Below are positions 53,601 through 61,948 of a DNA stretch of 64,000 nucleotides, one piece after another. The notes beneath the pieces were generated by a model, which worked only from the letters and a program-made list of their open reading frames with translations, did not search any database and had not been told where the DNA came from. Position 1 is the first letter of the stretch. Each line of letters opens with the position of its first letter. A program made the translations under genes and the position numbers. This DNA comes from Marinobacterium sp. Lineage in GTDB: Bacteria > Pseudomonadota > Gammaproteobacteria > Pseudomonadales > Balneatricaceae. The stretch lies in the NCBI GenBank assembly GCA_030602245.1, contig JAUWAC010000003.1, positions 1 to 64,000 on the forward strand. The letters are read 5' to 3'.

Positions 53601-53970
53601 ACTCTACGCGCGCATCCACCCCATGAGCCGGTACGCTGGCCAGGACAACGGCGAGCCCTTCCCTGTACGCCTGCACGAGTATCTGAACGACGGCTACATC
53701 TGGCAGGGCGGCCCCGGCGGTCAGTACCGCCACTCCGACCTGCAGCTGTTCGTCAAAGATGGCGACGAGCTGCTGCCGATTCGTCACGTCACTCAGACCG
53801 GCGAGGATCTGGAAGTGATCGACATGTGCCTGGCCAAGTACACCAAGCGCGCCAAGCGCGGCGACATGCACCCTGAGTTCGCCATCAGCTGGACCCGCAA
53901 ACTGCGCGACCAGCTCGAGCAGATCGAGGAGCTGGCCGTGGCCAACTGGGTTGAGGAGGAAGACGACTGA
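53593..53970 (+). CDS. Hypothetical protein
   Basis: The 125-aa protein contains YLNDGYIWQGGPGGQYRHSD and an acidic, helical C-terminus (QLEQIEELAVANWVEEEDD). No domain is recognised. The stop overlaps the next start by one base. Confidence 0.7.
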   Translation: MTELYARIHPMSRYAGQDNGEPFPVRLHEYLNDGYIWQGGPGGQYRHSDLQLFVKDGDELLPIRHVTQTGEDLEVIDMCLAKYTKRAKRGDMHPEFAISWTRKLRDQLEQIEELAVANWVEEEDD

Positions 53971-54380
53971 TGACCAACCTCGCCCATCAACTCGACGCGT
54001 TCGCGCCGCCGATCGAGATCCCGGCGCTCCCGCAAGCGCAATGCAACAAATACCGGGCTGCCAGCCAGGCCACCAGTTGGGCGCATCGCGTCCAACTGGA
54101 TGACCGCACCTGGTGGCAGGTGGCGATCGCTCGCATCGATCAGTGCTACTACACCGGTACCGGCTACGGCCACACAACCGGTGGCAGCTGCGGCCCGGTG
54201 TTCTGTCGCGGCACGGCCTACTACAGCCCCGCCCGCGCCCTACAGGGCGCCCTGCGCGAGCTGCTCGACCAGCTGCGCCGGCACGACTGGATCGCCGATG
54301 CCGATCGCCAGCGCCTGACCAGAAGCATCGAGGACGAACTCTCACGCCCCATCCTGGAAGGAGGTGGTCATGGAGCATAA
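53970..54380 (+). CDS. Hypothetical protein
   Basis: The 136-aa protein has a beta-rich middle (DDRTWWQVAIARIDQCYYTG, TGGSCGPVFCRGTAYYSPA) and a helical C-terminus. No family is recognised. It overlaps the next gene by 11 nt. Confidence 0.68.
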   Translation: MTNLAHQLDAFAPPIEIPALPQAQCNKYRAASQATSWAHRVQLDDRTWWQVAIARIDQCYYTGTGYGHTTGGSCGPVFCRGTAYYSPARALQGALRELLDQLRRHDWIADADRQRLTRSIEDELSRPILEGGGHGA

Positions 54381-54654
54381 AGGCGGCCCCCTCGCCCGCC
54401 GCGCGGCGATGCTCTGCCAGGACAGCCAGTTCCGGCTGTACCTGGATCGACGGCGCCGGGCGAAATTCAACATGGATATCCCGGACGGGACGCATACGGA
54501 GCTGGATGCACGTGAGTTCATCACTCAGGCCTGCGGCATCGAGAGCCGTGCCGAGCTGGATCACAACCAGGCAGCTGCCGCACAGTTCCGGAAGATCATG
54601 CAGGCATACGGCCGGTACCGACACGTCACAAGCTCAGGAGCGCACGATGATTGA
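54370..54654 (+). CDS. Hypothetical protein
   Basis: The 94-aa protein follows a strong ribosome-binding site (GGAAGGAGG) that favours ATG 54370 over the in-frame GTG/ATG pair at 54364. It contains RRAAMLCQDSQFRLYLDRRRR and EFITQACGIESRAEL. Such ARRAAMLC...F..FL proteins occur near excisionases in many prophages; the function is unknown. Confidence 0.7.
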   Translation: MEHKGGPLARRAAMLCQDSQFRLYLDRRRRAKFNMDIPDGTHTELDAREFITQACGIESRAELDHNQAAAAQFRKIMQAYGRYRHVTSSGAHDD

Positions 54655-54856
54655 ACAGCAAGAGCGCCTGATGCCACTGCACGAATGGCGCACAACCCGA
54701 TTCACGACCCCACCATCACGCTCTACCGCAAAGCGGTGGTGCGAAAACGGTCATATTCCTGCCAAACTGATAGGCGGGAAGTGGTACGTCAGAGTGGAAC
54801 AGGAGCTCCGATCGACCGGCGATGAGCTGGTCGACCAGGTACTCAAGGACATGTGA
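54647..54856 (+). CDS. xis: Excisionase-like HTH protein
   Basis: The 69-aa protein has an HTH_17/Xis-like wing-helix (LHEWRTTRF, then RWCENGHIPAKLIGGKWYVR). Its ATG overlaps the previous gene, and its TGA overlaps the integrase ATG (ATGTGATGG), so excision and integration proteins are translationally coupled. It would bend DNA at the att arms and direct excision. Confidence 0.85.
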   Translation: MIEQQERLMPLHEWRTTRFTTPPSRSTAKRWCENGHIPAKLIGGKWYVRVEQELRSTGDELVDQVLKDM

Positions 54857-55953
54857 TGGCAGCACGTAGACGAAGCGGAAAAAATCAGGATCTCGAGCCG
54901 AATCTGCATGAGCATGGGGGTTACTACAAATACCGTAACCCCCAAACAGGCCGGTATCACGGCATGGGATCAAATCGGAAAAAGGCGATCGCGGCGGCAC
55001 GGAAGCTGAACGCGATGCTGATGCCCACCAACGACCTGGTCAGCCGGGTCGTTTCTGACAACGCCCACCTGTTCGGCGAGATCCTCACCCGGTACCGGAA
55101 AGAGTACCTGCCGACCAAGAAGCTGAAACCGAAGACGCTGGAGGAGACGATCTACCGTCTCAACCGACTCGAGCGAGATCTGAAAGACAAGCCAGTGCAG
55201 GAGATGTCGGTGAAGTTCGTCGCCGACTACCTGGATCAGGGGTTCAAGAACAACGCCTACATCAAGTTCCGCGGGCTGCTCTCCGAGGTGTTCAAGTTCG
55301 GCATCACCAAAGGCCTGACCGACGACAACCCGATTCAGAACACACTGGCGAAAGCAGCAGAGGAGAAGGCGCGCCGGCCGCTGAGCATGGAGTGGTATAC
55401 CGCCATCTACGCCCAGGCGCCGGAGTGGCTGCAGGTGGCCATGGACTTCGCGCTGATCTCACTGCAGCGCCGCGGCGATATCTGCGCCGCCAAGTTCGAA
55501 GACATCGAGGGCCAACACCTGAAATTGATCCAGCGGAAGACCGAGAAGCACGGCCACCGGGCACACCTGAAGATCGCGATCGGGAGCTCACTGGATGCGG
55601 TGATTCGGCGCAGCCGGCTATCAGGCATCGCCAGCCCGTTCATCATCCACCGCCGGCCGCAACGGATTCGCCGCAGCAAATCGATGGAGCACTGGACGCA
55701 GGTACGCCCGGAAACCCTCTCCAAAGAGTTCGCCAAGGCCCGGGACAAAGTGCCAGAAATCAAGCGCCTCCCGGCCGAAGAGCGCCCGACTTTCCACGAA
55801 ATCCGCGCCCTGGGCGGACACCTCTACCTCGAGGCCGGCTTCTCCGACGAATACGTGCAGACCCTCATGGGCCACAGCACCCTCACCATGACCCACCACT
55901 ACACCGATCGCCACGTCGAATGGACGGTATGCGAGGCCGCCCTGCCCGTCTGA
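54856..55953 (+). CDS. int: Tyrosine recombinase integrase
   Basis: The 365-aa lambda-type integrase has an N-terminal arm-binding part (EHGGYYKYRNPQTGRYHGMG), a core-binding domain (about 65-165) and a catalytic domain with Arg in LISLQRRGDICAAKFED, Lys in QRKTEKHG, His-x-x-Arg in FHEIRALGGHLY, His in LMGHSTL and the nucleophile Tyr in HHYTDRH. It lies about 100 nt from attR in the tRNA-Val gene, as expected for its own target. No defect is seen. Confidence 0.95.
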   Translation: MAARRRSGKNQDLEPNLHEHGGYYKYRNPQTGRYHGMGSNRKKAIAAARKLNAMLMPTNDLVSRVVSDNAHLFGEILTRYRKEYLPTKKLKPKTLEETIYRLNRLERDLKDKPVQEMSVKFVADYLDQGFKNNAYIKFRGLLSEVFKFGITKGLTDDNPIQNTLAKAAEEKARRPLSMEWYTAIYAQAPEWLQVAMDFALISLQRRGDICAAKFEDIEGQHLKLIQRKTEKHGHRAHLKIAIGSSLDAVIRRSRLSGIASPFIIHRRPQRIRRSKSMEHWTQVRPETLSKEFAKARDKVPEIKRLPAEERPTFHEIRALGGHLYLEAGFSDEYVQTLMGHSTLTMTHHYTDRHVEWTVCEAALPV

Positions 55954-56013
55954 GACTGCTCAGACGGGTACTGTATTTCTCCAGAATTTCTCCAAAATTT
56001 CTCCACAAACGAA

Positions 56014-56048
56014 AACAGCCGCTCCGTCATGTGACGTAAGCGGCTGTT
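56014..56048. terminator. Hairpin between integrase and attR
   Basis: AACAGCCGCT and AGCGGCTGTT form a 10-bp stem followed by TTCTTT. It can end the integrase transcript and, read from the other strand, the tRNA-Val transcript. It resembles the chromosomal hairpin at 19826, so the phage brings its own copy. Confidence 0.72.
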
Positions 56049-56056
56049 TTCTTTAC

Positions 56057-56107
56057 GAATTCTGGTAGGACTAACTGGACTCGAACCAGCGACCCCCACC
56101 ATGTCAA
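56057..56107. other. attR, 51-bp repeat at the tRNA-Val 3' end
   Basis: This sequence is identical to 19864-19914. Here it continues into the complete tRNA gene, so the phage sequence restores the tRNA 3' end. The crossover lies within these 51 bases. Confidence 0.92.
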
Positions 56108-56139
56108 GGTGGTGCTCTAACCAACTGAGCTATAGTCCT
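56063..56139 (-). tRNA. tRNA-Val(GAC)
   Basis: The 77-nt cloverleaf on the minus strand has acceptor strands AGGACTA and TAGTCCT, D-arm GCTC...GAGC, anticodon stem CCACC/GGTGG with loop TTGACAT (anticodon GAC, valine), TTCGAGTC in the T-loop region and an encoded 3' CCA. It is intact in spite of the prophage in its 3' end. Confidence 0.97.
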
Positions 56140-56182
56140 GTTACGCTGGAGCTTGTTGCCTTGCCCCTCAAACGTGGTGCGT

Positions 56183-56210
56183 ATTATATCGATTGTTTCG
56201 ACCGACGCAA
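56183..56210 (-). promoter_or_regulatory. Promoter of tRNA-Val
   Basis: On the minus strand TTGCGT (-35) and TATAAT (-10) are separated by 16 bases, and the -10 lies 44 bp before the tRNA 5' end. Confidence 0.7.
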
Positions 56211-56241
56211 GCGCTTTTTTTCAATAATTTTCTATTTCTTT

Positions 56242-58986
56242 TCAAGGTGTTAACGTCTGGCCCGCTGGATCAGAACCGGCGATCACGGTCAACCCCTGAC
56301 GTGCCCGCATGAGCAGCTGTCCGGTTTCAGCGGCGGTCAGCGGTTTGCTGAGCAGGAAGCCCTGAATCAGGTCGCAGTCGGCGTTTTGCAGGAAACGCAG
56401 CTGCTGCTCCTGATCGACACCTTCGGCCACCACTTTCATCTGCAGACTGCGAGCGACGGCGAGCATCGCGTGGATGATCTCCTCGTCACTGCGGTTTTCG
56501 CCGATGCCGATGACGAAACTGCGATCGATCTTCAGGTAGTCGGCATGCAGCTGCTTGAGATAGCTCAGCGACGAATAGCCGGTGCCGAAGTCATCAATCG
56601 AAACGAAGATGCCCGCCGTTTCCAGTGCGGCCAGATTGGTGCGCACCTGCGGCGCCTTGCTCATCAGGGTGGTTTCGGTTATCTCGACGACGATCCGGCT
56701 GGTGGCGATGCCGTACTTCGCCAGCACGCTGAGCAGACGCCCGGCAATATCATCCCGCGCCAGCTGTACGGAGGAGATGTTGAGGCTCAGATGGTCGATC
56801 ACCAGCCCCTGACTGTCCCACGCGGCGAGCTGACGCATCACCTCTTCCATCTGCCAGGCACCGAGCTCGACGATCATGCCGCTCTCCTCAGCCACCGGGA
56901 TGAACTCGGCCGGCGAGATCCACTCCCCTGAGCTGCTGCACCAGCGCATCAGCACTTCCAGCCCAACCGGGCGCAGCGTGTGGGCATCGAACAGCGGCTG
57001 ATAACGCAACGACAGTGCCCGTTCGGTTTCGATCGCGACGCGCAAACCCTGCTCCAGCTCTACCCGACGCTGCATCAGGTAGTCCATCTGCTGATCGAAG
57101 AAACGGTACAGGTTGCGCCCGTCGTGCTTGGCCTTGTACATCGCGAGATCTGCCTGCCGCAGCAGTGTCGCCGGTTCCGCCGCGCCGGCACGCCCGACGG
57201 CGATCCCGATACTGGCGGTCAGCTGGAAGCGGGTGCCGTTCAGTTCGACCGGCTGCGACATGACCCGAATCAGCCGTGCGGCCAGCTCCTCGAGCCAGCT
57301 CTCGTTGACATCGTCGGTCACCAGCATCGCGAATTCGTCGCCGCCCAGCCGTGCCAGGCAGATATCGTCGCTGATCGCATTGCTCAGCCGGCGCACGGTG
57401 ATGACCAGCAGCTCGTCGCCCTGACGGTGGCCAAGGGTGTCGTTGACGGTCTTGAAGTTGTCCAGATCGATATACAGCAGGCCGACGCGCTCGCCACCCT
57501 CGCGCCGCAGCGCTTCAGCGAGATTTTCCGCCAGCTTGCGGCGATTAGGCAGCTCGGTGAGCTGGTCGTGAAACGCCAGAAACAGCGCCCGCTGCTCGGC
57601 CTCGCGCCGGGCCGTCACGTCTTCATGGACGGCGACATAATGCGTAATCTCGCCATGCTCGCCGTGGATCGGGGTAATGGTCTGATCGACGATCAGGCGG
57701 TGCCCGTAGCGGGTCCGGTTAACCACCTCTCCGCGCCAGACCGCCCCGGAGGAGATCGTGCGCCAGAGTTCGGCAAAGAAGGTTTTCGGGTGCGTGCCGG
57801 AGTTCAGAACCGCCGGGGTATGCCCCACCACCTGCGCCGATTCATAGCCGGTCAGACGGGTAAAGGCCCGATTGACCCACTGCACCTGCCCGCGTTTATC
57901 GGTGATGATGACCGCGTTGGCGGTGGTACTGATTGCCGTCCCCAGCAGTTGCAGCCGACCGGCCATGCGCTGCTGACGACGCGCCATGACGAACAGCAAC
58001 GCCGAGGCCAGCGCGATAACCGCAATGATGCCACCGAGCACCCAGCCGAGCCGCTGCGTCAGTTCGCGCCAGTGCGCCAGCCCCGCCGTCACGTCATATT
58101 CCAGCGTCAGCACCAGCGGGTACATGGAGGTGGCGCGGTACTGCGTCAGATATTCGGTTGCATCCCGCCGCGAGGTAAAACGGCCCCATTCTCGCTGCTC
58201 GAGCAGGCTGGCGAAGGGTTCCGCTTCGCCCGCGATGTTATAGCCGGGCACGGCATCCCGGGCCGGGGATGCCGCCATCAGTGCGCCATCGTAGCGATAC
58301 AGGGCCAGATGTACCGGCAGCTGCTCGACCAGCGAGCGGAACTGCTCGCGAATCGCATCCGGATTCCACACCGCCACCAGCCAACCGACTTCCCGCCCGC
58401 TGCTGCTCTTCAGCACCATGCAAACCGGCAGCTGATAGATGCCGACCGGTGCCAGCGGCTCGGTCAGCGAGCGCCCCGGCAGCGCACGCCCGAATATCAT
58501 CGGCAGCGCCGGCTGCGGCTCGCGCAGACAGCTGATACCGGGGGCCGCCAGCCCGATTGCACGGACGTTGGAGCTGCCCAGCACCAACCCTTCCGGCGAG
58601 ACCACGGCGATTTCACGCAGCTGCGGACTCATGTCGATCAGCAGTTCTAGACGGCGGCTGAGCTCATCCGGCATGAACAGCAGGTCGTCTTCATATTCCA
58701 GCTGGCCGCGCAGCGTATTGAGGCGACCCTGTATATCCTGAACACTGCGGATCAGCCCGCTTTCGACCGAATCCGCCAGCACCTGCGACTCCTTGGCAAT
58801 ACTGACGCGGGCGCGCGATTCGCCGATGTCGTGAAATACCAGAAACAGGGCGACAAAACTGATACTCAGCAGCAGGCCGGTCAGGGGAATGAGCAGAATC
58901 CGATTCCAGATCAATGGTGAGTCGCTCGAAACGATATAAAGTAAGCAGCAGACATCATATCCTTTTACCCTCACGGAGAGCACCAT
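56242..58986 (-). CDS. Membrane PAS-GGDEF-EAL cyclic-di-GMP protein
   Basis: The protein of up to 914 aa has a transmembrane helix near residues 28-50, a periplasmic sensor region to about 295, a second helix (GGIIAVIALASALLFVMA), a PAS domain (about 330-440), GGDEF with an intact RLGGDEFAM and EAL with EVLMRW, DDFGTGYSSLSYLK and DYLKIDRSF. Both catalytic signatures are conserved, so it may make or degrade c-di-GMP; I see no RxxD inhibitory site before GGDEF. ATG 58986 shares bases with the start of the divergent gene, so a downstream start such as TTG 58914 may be the real one. Confidence 0.88.
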   Translation of the reverse strand: MVLSVRVKGYDVCCLLYIVSSDSPLIWNRILLIPLTGLLLSISFVALFLVFHDIGESRARVSIAKESQVLADSVESGLIRSVQDIQGRLNTLRGQLEYEDDLLFMPDELSRRLELLIDMSPQLREIAVVSPEGLVLGSSNVRAIGLAAPGISCLREPQPALPMIFGRALPGRSLTEPLAPVGIYQLPVCMVLKSSSGREVGWLVAVWNPDAIREQFRSLVEQLPVHLALYRYDGALMAASPARDAVPGYNIAGEAEPFASLLEQREWGRFTSRRDATEYLTQYRATSMYPLVLTLEYDVTAGLAHWRELTQRLGWVLGGIIAVIALASALLFVMARRQQRMAGRLQLLGTAISTTANAVIITDKRGQVQWVNRAFTRLTGYESAQVVGHTPAVLNSGTHPKTFFAELWRTISSGAVWRGEVVNRTRYGHRLIVDQTITPIHGEHGEITHYVAVHEDVTARREAEQRALFLAFHDQLTELPNRRKLAENLAEALRREGGERVGLLYIDLDNFKTVNDTLGHRQGDELLVITVRRLSNAISDDICLARLGGDEFAMLVTDDVNESWLEELAARLIRVMSQPVELNGTRFQLTASIGIAVGRAGAAEPATLLRQADLAMYKAKHDGRNLYRFFDQQMDYLMQRRVELEQGLRVAIETERALSLRYQPLFDAHTLRPVGLEVLMRWCSSSGEWISPAEFIPVAEESGMIVELGAWQMEEVMRQLAAWDSQGLVIDHLSLNISSVQLARDDIAGRLLSVLAKYGIATSRIVVEITETTLMSKAPQVRTNLAALETAGIFVSIDDFGTGYSSLSYLKQLHADYLKIDRSFVIGIGENRSDEEIIHAMLAVARSLQMKVVAEGVDQEQQLRFLQNADCDLIQGFLLSKPLTAAETGQLLMRARQGLTVIAGSDPAGQTLTP

Positions 58987-59818
58987 GACGACCAGACGAG
59001 TTGCGCCAGGTCATATTCTCAGCCTGCTGCTGGCAGCCTTTTCACTGCTGATCGGCATGAGTCCAAATGTATTCGCCGAGGATCGCCTCAACCGGATCGA
59101 AGCCAGCAACCAGCTGCGCGTCTGTATCTGGCCGGAATACTTCTCCATCAGCGCGCGCCACCCCAAAACCGGCAAGCTGGAAGGCATCGATATCGATCTG
59201 GCACAGGCGTTCGCCGACGATCTGGGTGTGGAGCTTGCGTTCGTCGAAACCCACTTCGGCCGCTTCATGGACGATATCGAGCAGGATCGCTGCGATATCG
59301 GCATGTTCGCCATCGCCATCACGCCGGCGCGCGCCGAGCGTATCGACTACAGCGCGCCTTACCTGGCCAGCCACATGTACGGTGTCACCACCGCCACGCA
59401 CCCGACCCTGTACGAATGGGCGGATATGGATCAGCCCGGCGCGGTTGTCTGCGTGCAGGAAGGCACCTATATGGAAAGCTACATGCGCCGCAACCTGAGC
59501 CACGCCAGCCTGCTGGTCGTGCGTGACCCGCGTGAGCGCGAACAGGCGGTGCTGTCCGGACGCGCCGATATCTTCATTACCGACTATCCCTACTCACGCA
59601 AGGTACTGCGCTTCTACGACTGGGCCCGTCTGGTGGAACCGCAACAGCAGAGCGGCCCGCGCCCGTTCCGCTACGCCTACGCGGTGGCGAAGGATCAGCC
59701 CGAGTGGCTGGCACGGGTCAATCAGTTTGTTGCCGACATCAAGGCAGACGGCCGCCTGCAACAGGCCGCCGAGCGGCATGACCTGACACCGGCGGTGGTC
59801 AGCACTCAGGACAACTGA
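58985..59818 (+). CDS. Family 3 extracellular solute-binding protein
   Basis: The 277-aa protein has a signal peptide (about 1-31, LSLLLAAFSLLIGM, ending NVFAED) and the SBP_bac_3 fold: RVCIWPEYFSISARHPKTGKL, EGIDIDLAQAFADDLGV and DIGMFAIAITPARAERIDYS. Such proteins bind amino acids or small organic acids in the periplasm. No permease gene is adjacent. The divergent GGDEF/EAL sensor gene suggests that it may feed ligand information to that sensor, which is inference. Confidence 0.87.
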   Translation: MTTRRVAPGHILSLLLAAFSLLIGMSPNVFAEDRLNRIEASNQLRVCIWPEYFSISARHPKTGKLEGIDIDLAQAFADDLGVELAFVETHFGRFMDDIEQDRCDIGMFAIAITPARAERIDYSAPYLASHMYGVTTATHPTLYEWADMDQPGAVVCVQEGTYMESYMRRNLSHASLLVVRDPREREQAVLSGRADIFITDYPYSRKVLRFYDWARLVEPQQQSGPRPFRYAYAVAKDQPEWLARVNQFVADIKADGRLQQAAERHDLTPAVVSTQDN

Positions 59819-60471
59819 ACCAGATTGTGCTCGATGGCGTAGCGCACCAGCCCCGCCGCCGTCTGAATGTTGAGCTTGGCCTTGATGTTCTGGCGGTGGG
59901 TTTCCACGGTGCGCACGGAGATATCCAACTCGCGCGCGATCTCCTTGTTGTTGCGCCCTTCGGCGAGCAGTTTCAGCACGGTCAGTTCACGTCGCGTCAG
60001 CACGTCGCTGTCAGAGGCTGCCGTCGCCGTTCCTGCTGACGGCGCGTCGAACTGACTGAACAGGCTCTGGGAGGCTCCGGCGCTGAAATAGGTGCCCCCC
60101 TGATGCACCGTCTCGATCGCCTTCACCATCTCTTCTGACGACACGTCCTTGAGGATATAGCCGCTGGCGCCGCTCTGAATCAGCTTGAGGATGTACTCAC
60201 GGTTGTCATGCATGCTGAGGATCAGCACGCGCACATCGGGATCGCTCTCGCGCAGGCGGCGGGTCGCGTCAAAGCCGTTCATCACCGGCATCGACACATC
60301 CATCAGCATCACATCCGGCTTCAGCGCCTGCGCCTTTACCAGCGCCTGCTCACCGTTGCATGCCTCCCCGACCACTTCGATACCGGGCTCACCTTCGAGT
60401 CGCGCGCGAATGCCATCCAGCACCAGAGGATGATCATCCACCAGGACGATGCGGATCGGTTTGTCACTCAT
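59806..60471 (-). CDS. NarL/LuxR-type response regulator
   Basis: The 221-aa protein has a receiver domain (IRIVLVDDHPLVLDGIRARL, phospho-acceptor Asp58 in VMLMDVSMP, conserved Lys in ILKD) and a C-terminal LuxR-type HTH (LTRRELTVLKLLAEGRNNKEIAREL, SVRTVETHRQNIKAKL). The start MSDKPIRI at 60471 is chosen; the open frame continues into the kinase gene. It pairs with the histidine kinase encoded 16 nt upstream and may control the TRAP transporter next to it. Confidence 0.92.
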   Translation of the reverse strand: MSDKPIRIVLVDDHPLVLDGIRARLEGEPGIEVVGEACNGEQALVKAQALKPDVMLMDVSMPVMNGFDATRRLRESDPDVRVLILSMHDNREYILKLIQSGASGYILKDVSSEEMVKAIETVHQGGTYFSAGASQSLFSQFDAPSAGTATAASDSDVLTRRELTVLKLLAEGRNNKEIARELDISVRTVETHRQNIKAKLNIQTAAGLVRYAIEHNLVQLS

Positions 60472-60487
60472 GCCATCACTCCCCTGC

Positions 60488-61846
60488 TCACTCGCGCGAC
60501 GTCTTGATCGGCAGGCGCACGCGGATCCGTACCCCTTCGCCGGGCCCGGTGTCGAAACGGTAGTCACCACCGAGCAGTTCGACCCGCTCGCGCATGTTGC
60601 GCAACCCGATACCAAGCACATGGCGATTGGCCTGCGGGTCAAAACCGCGCCCATTATCGCGCAGATCAAGCCGCACCGCATCGCGCTGATGACTCAGCCG
60701 CAACACCAGCTCACTGGCATCGGCGTGGCGCTCAACGTTGGTCAGCGCCTCCTGTATCAGCCGGTACAGCGTGATTTCGATATCCTCCGGCAGACGCCTG
60801 TCCGGCAGCGCCACATCGCGCCGGATACGGATGCCGGTGCGTTCGCTGAACTGCTCGAGCAGGTTGCCAAGCGCAACGTCAAAGCCCAGATCATCAAGAA
60901 TGCTCGGGCGCAGATCGTGGGAGATGCGGCGCACCTCCTGAATCGCTTCGTTGAGCACATTGCGTCCCGCCTGCAGATCGTCAAGGCCGCGCGCGTCGCC
61001 CTCGGTCAGCTTGCGCTGCGCCAGCTCCATGCGATAGAGCACCGACACCATCAGCTGATTGATGCCATCGTGCAGTTCGCGCGAAAAACGACGGCGCTCC
61101 TGCACATTGAACAGAATCGAACGGTGCGCCAGCGCGCGCAGCCGCTCGTCGGCCAGTCGGCTCTCATGCAGATTGATCGCCAGCCCCAGCAGCACGATGA
61201 TCAGCAGCGTGCCCAGTACGATCACACTGACCGTGAAATAGTTTTCCCGGATGTTGCGGTTGACTTCACTGCGGATCTTGTTGATTTCGCCACTGATGTC
61301 ATCGACATACAGCCCGGTACCGAACATCCAGCCCCACTCCGGAATGCTGATGACGTAACCGAGCTTGTCCTCGATCTCGTCCCGTGACGGCTTCTTCCAC
61401 AGATAGCGGTGATAGCCGCCGCCCTCGTGGGCGATCTGCATCAGCGGGCGGATGATGAACTCGCCGTTGTAGTCGCGCAGGTCAATCAGATTCTGCCCGA
61501 CCAGCTCCGGCTGCACCGGATGCACCAGATTCACGCCGTTACGGTCGTAGACGAAGAAATAGCCGTCTTCACCGAAGGTCATATCGTGCAGCATGCGCTT
61601 CACCTGGGCCTTGGCGGCCTCCTGATCCTCCCCGGCGGCTTCGATGACGGGACGAATAGCGGCCTCCGCCATCTCGACGTAGTGGCGCAGCTCACGGCGC
61701 TTCGAGGCCAGCAGACTGGCTTCGAATATCTCGATCTCCTGCTCGGAGAGTAACCGCGCGCCCTTGCTGCCGATCCAGGTGGTCAGCGTCGTCACCGCCA
61801 GCATCGGCAGGATCGCCAGCAGCATGATCTTTATCTTCAACGGCAT
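60488..61846 (-). CDS. Cache-domain histidine kinase, NarX/DegS type (HisKA_3)
   Basis: The 452-aa membrane kinase has a first helix at about 7-24, a periplasmic Cache domain (GEDGYFFVYDRNGVNLVHP, WGWMFGTGLYVDDI; residues 30-195) and a second helix at about 205-226. The HisKA_3 domain has phospho-acceptor His259 in RRFSRELHDGINQLM, and the ATPase domain has RLIQEALTNVERHA, DNGRGFD and GLRNMRERV. Cache sensors of this type often detect organic acids. The TRAP transporter upstream suggests a dicarboxylate-like signal. Confidence 0.92.
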   Translation of the reverse strand: MPLKIKIMLLAILPMLAVTTLTTWIGSKGARLLSEQEIEIFEASLLASKRRELRHYVEMAEAAIRPVIEAAGEDQEAAKAQVKRMLHDMTFGEDGYFFVYDRNGVNLVHPVQPELVGQNLIDLRDYNGEFIIRPLMQIAHEGGGYHRYLWKKPSRDEIEDKLGYVISIPEWGWMFGTGLYVDDISGEINKIRSEVNRNIRENYFTVSVIVLGTLLIIVLLGLAINLHESRLADERLRALAHRSILFNVQERRRFSRELHDGINQLMVSVLYRMELAQRKLTEGDARGLDDLQAGRNVLNEAIQEVRRISHDLRPSILDDLGFDVALGNLLEQFSERTGIRIRRDVALPDRRLPEDIEITLYRLIQEALTNVERHADASELVLRLSHQRDAVRLDLRDNGRGFDPQANRHVLGIGLRNMRERVELLGGDYRFDTGPGEGVRIRVRLPIKTSRE

Positions 61847-61890
61847 CGGTGTATCGGTCCGGTGTTCTTTTTATGCAACGCAGAAATGAA

Positions 61891-61922
61891 GAAGCCGGTT
61901 GCAGTTGCCTGCAGCCGGCTTC
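61891..61922 (-). terminator. Terminator between the TRAP operon and the kinase gene
   Basis: GAAGCCGGTTGCAG and CTGCAGCCGGCTTC form a 14-bp stem with one G-T position, and the minus-strand downstream side reads TTCATTTC. It ends the dctPQM transcript. Confidence 0.78.
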
Positions 61923-61948
61923 TCCCTGCCCGAAACTGGACGCTTAGG

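Larger units (their letters stand above)
19864..56107. mobile_element. P2-like prophage carrying a diversity-generating retroelement
   Basis: The prophage is bounded by identical 51-bp repeats that are the 3' end of tRNA-Val(GAC), with the integrase next to the intact tRNA. Structural genes follow P2 order, including portal and terminase on the minus strand and scaffold to tail on the plus strand. All head, tail, baseplate and lysis functions are present without visible frameshifts, so the prophage may be functional. Regulation is P2/186-like (CI, CII, Ogr types), but replication uses a toprim/primase-helicase instead of P2 gpA. A DGR is inserted in the tail-fibre region. Confidence 0.95.
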
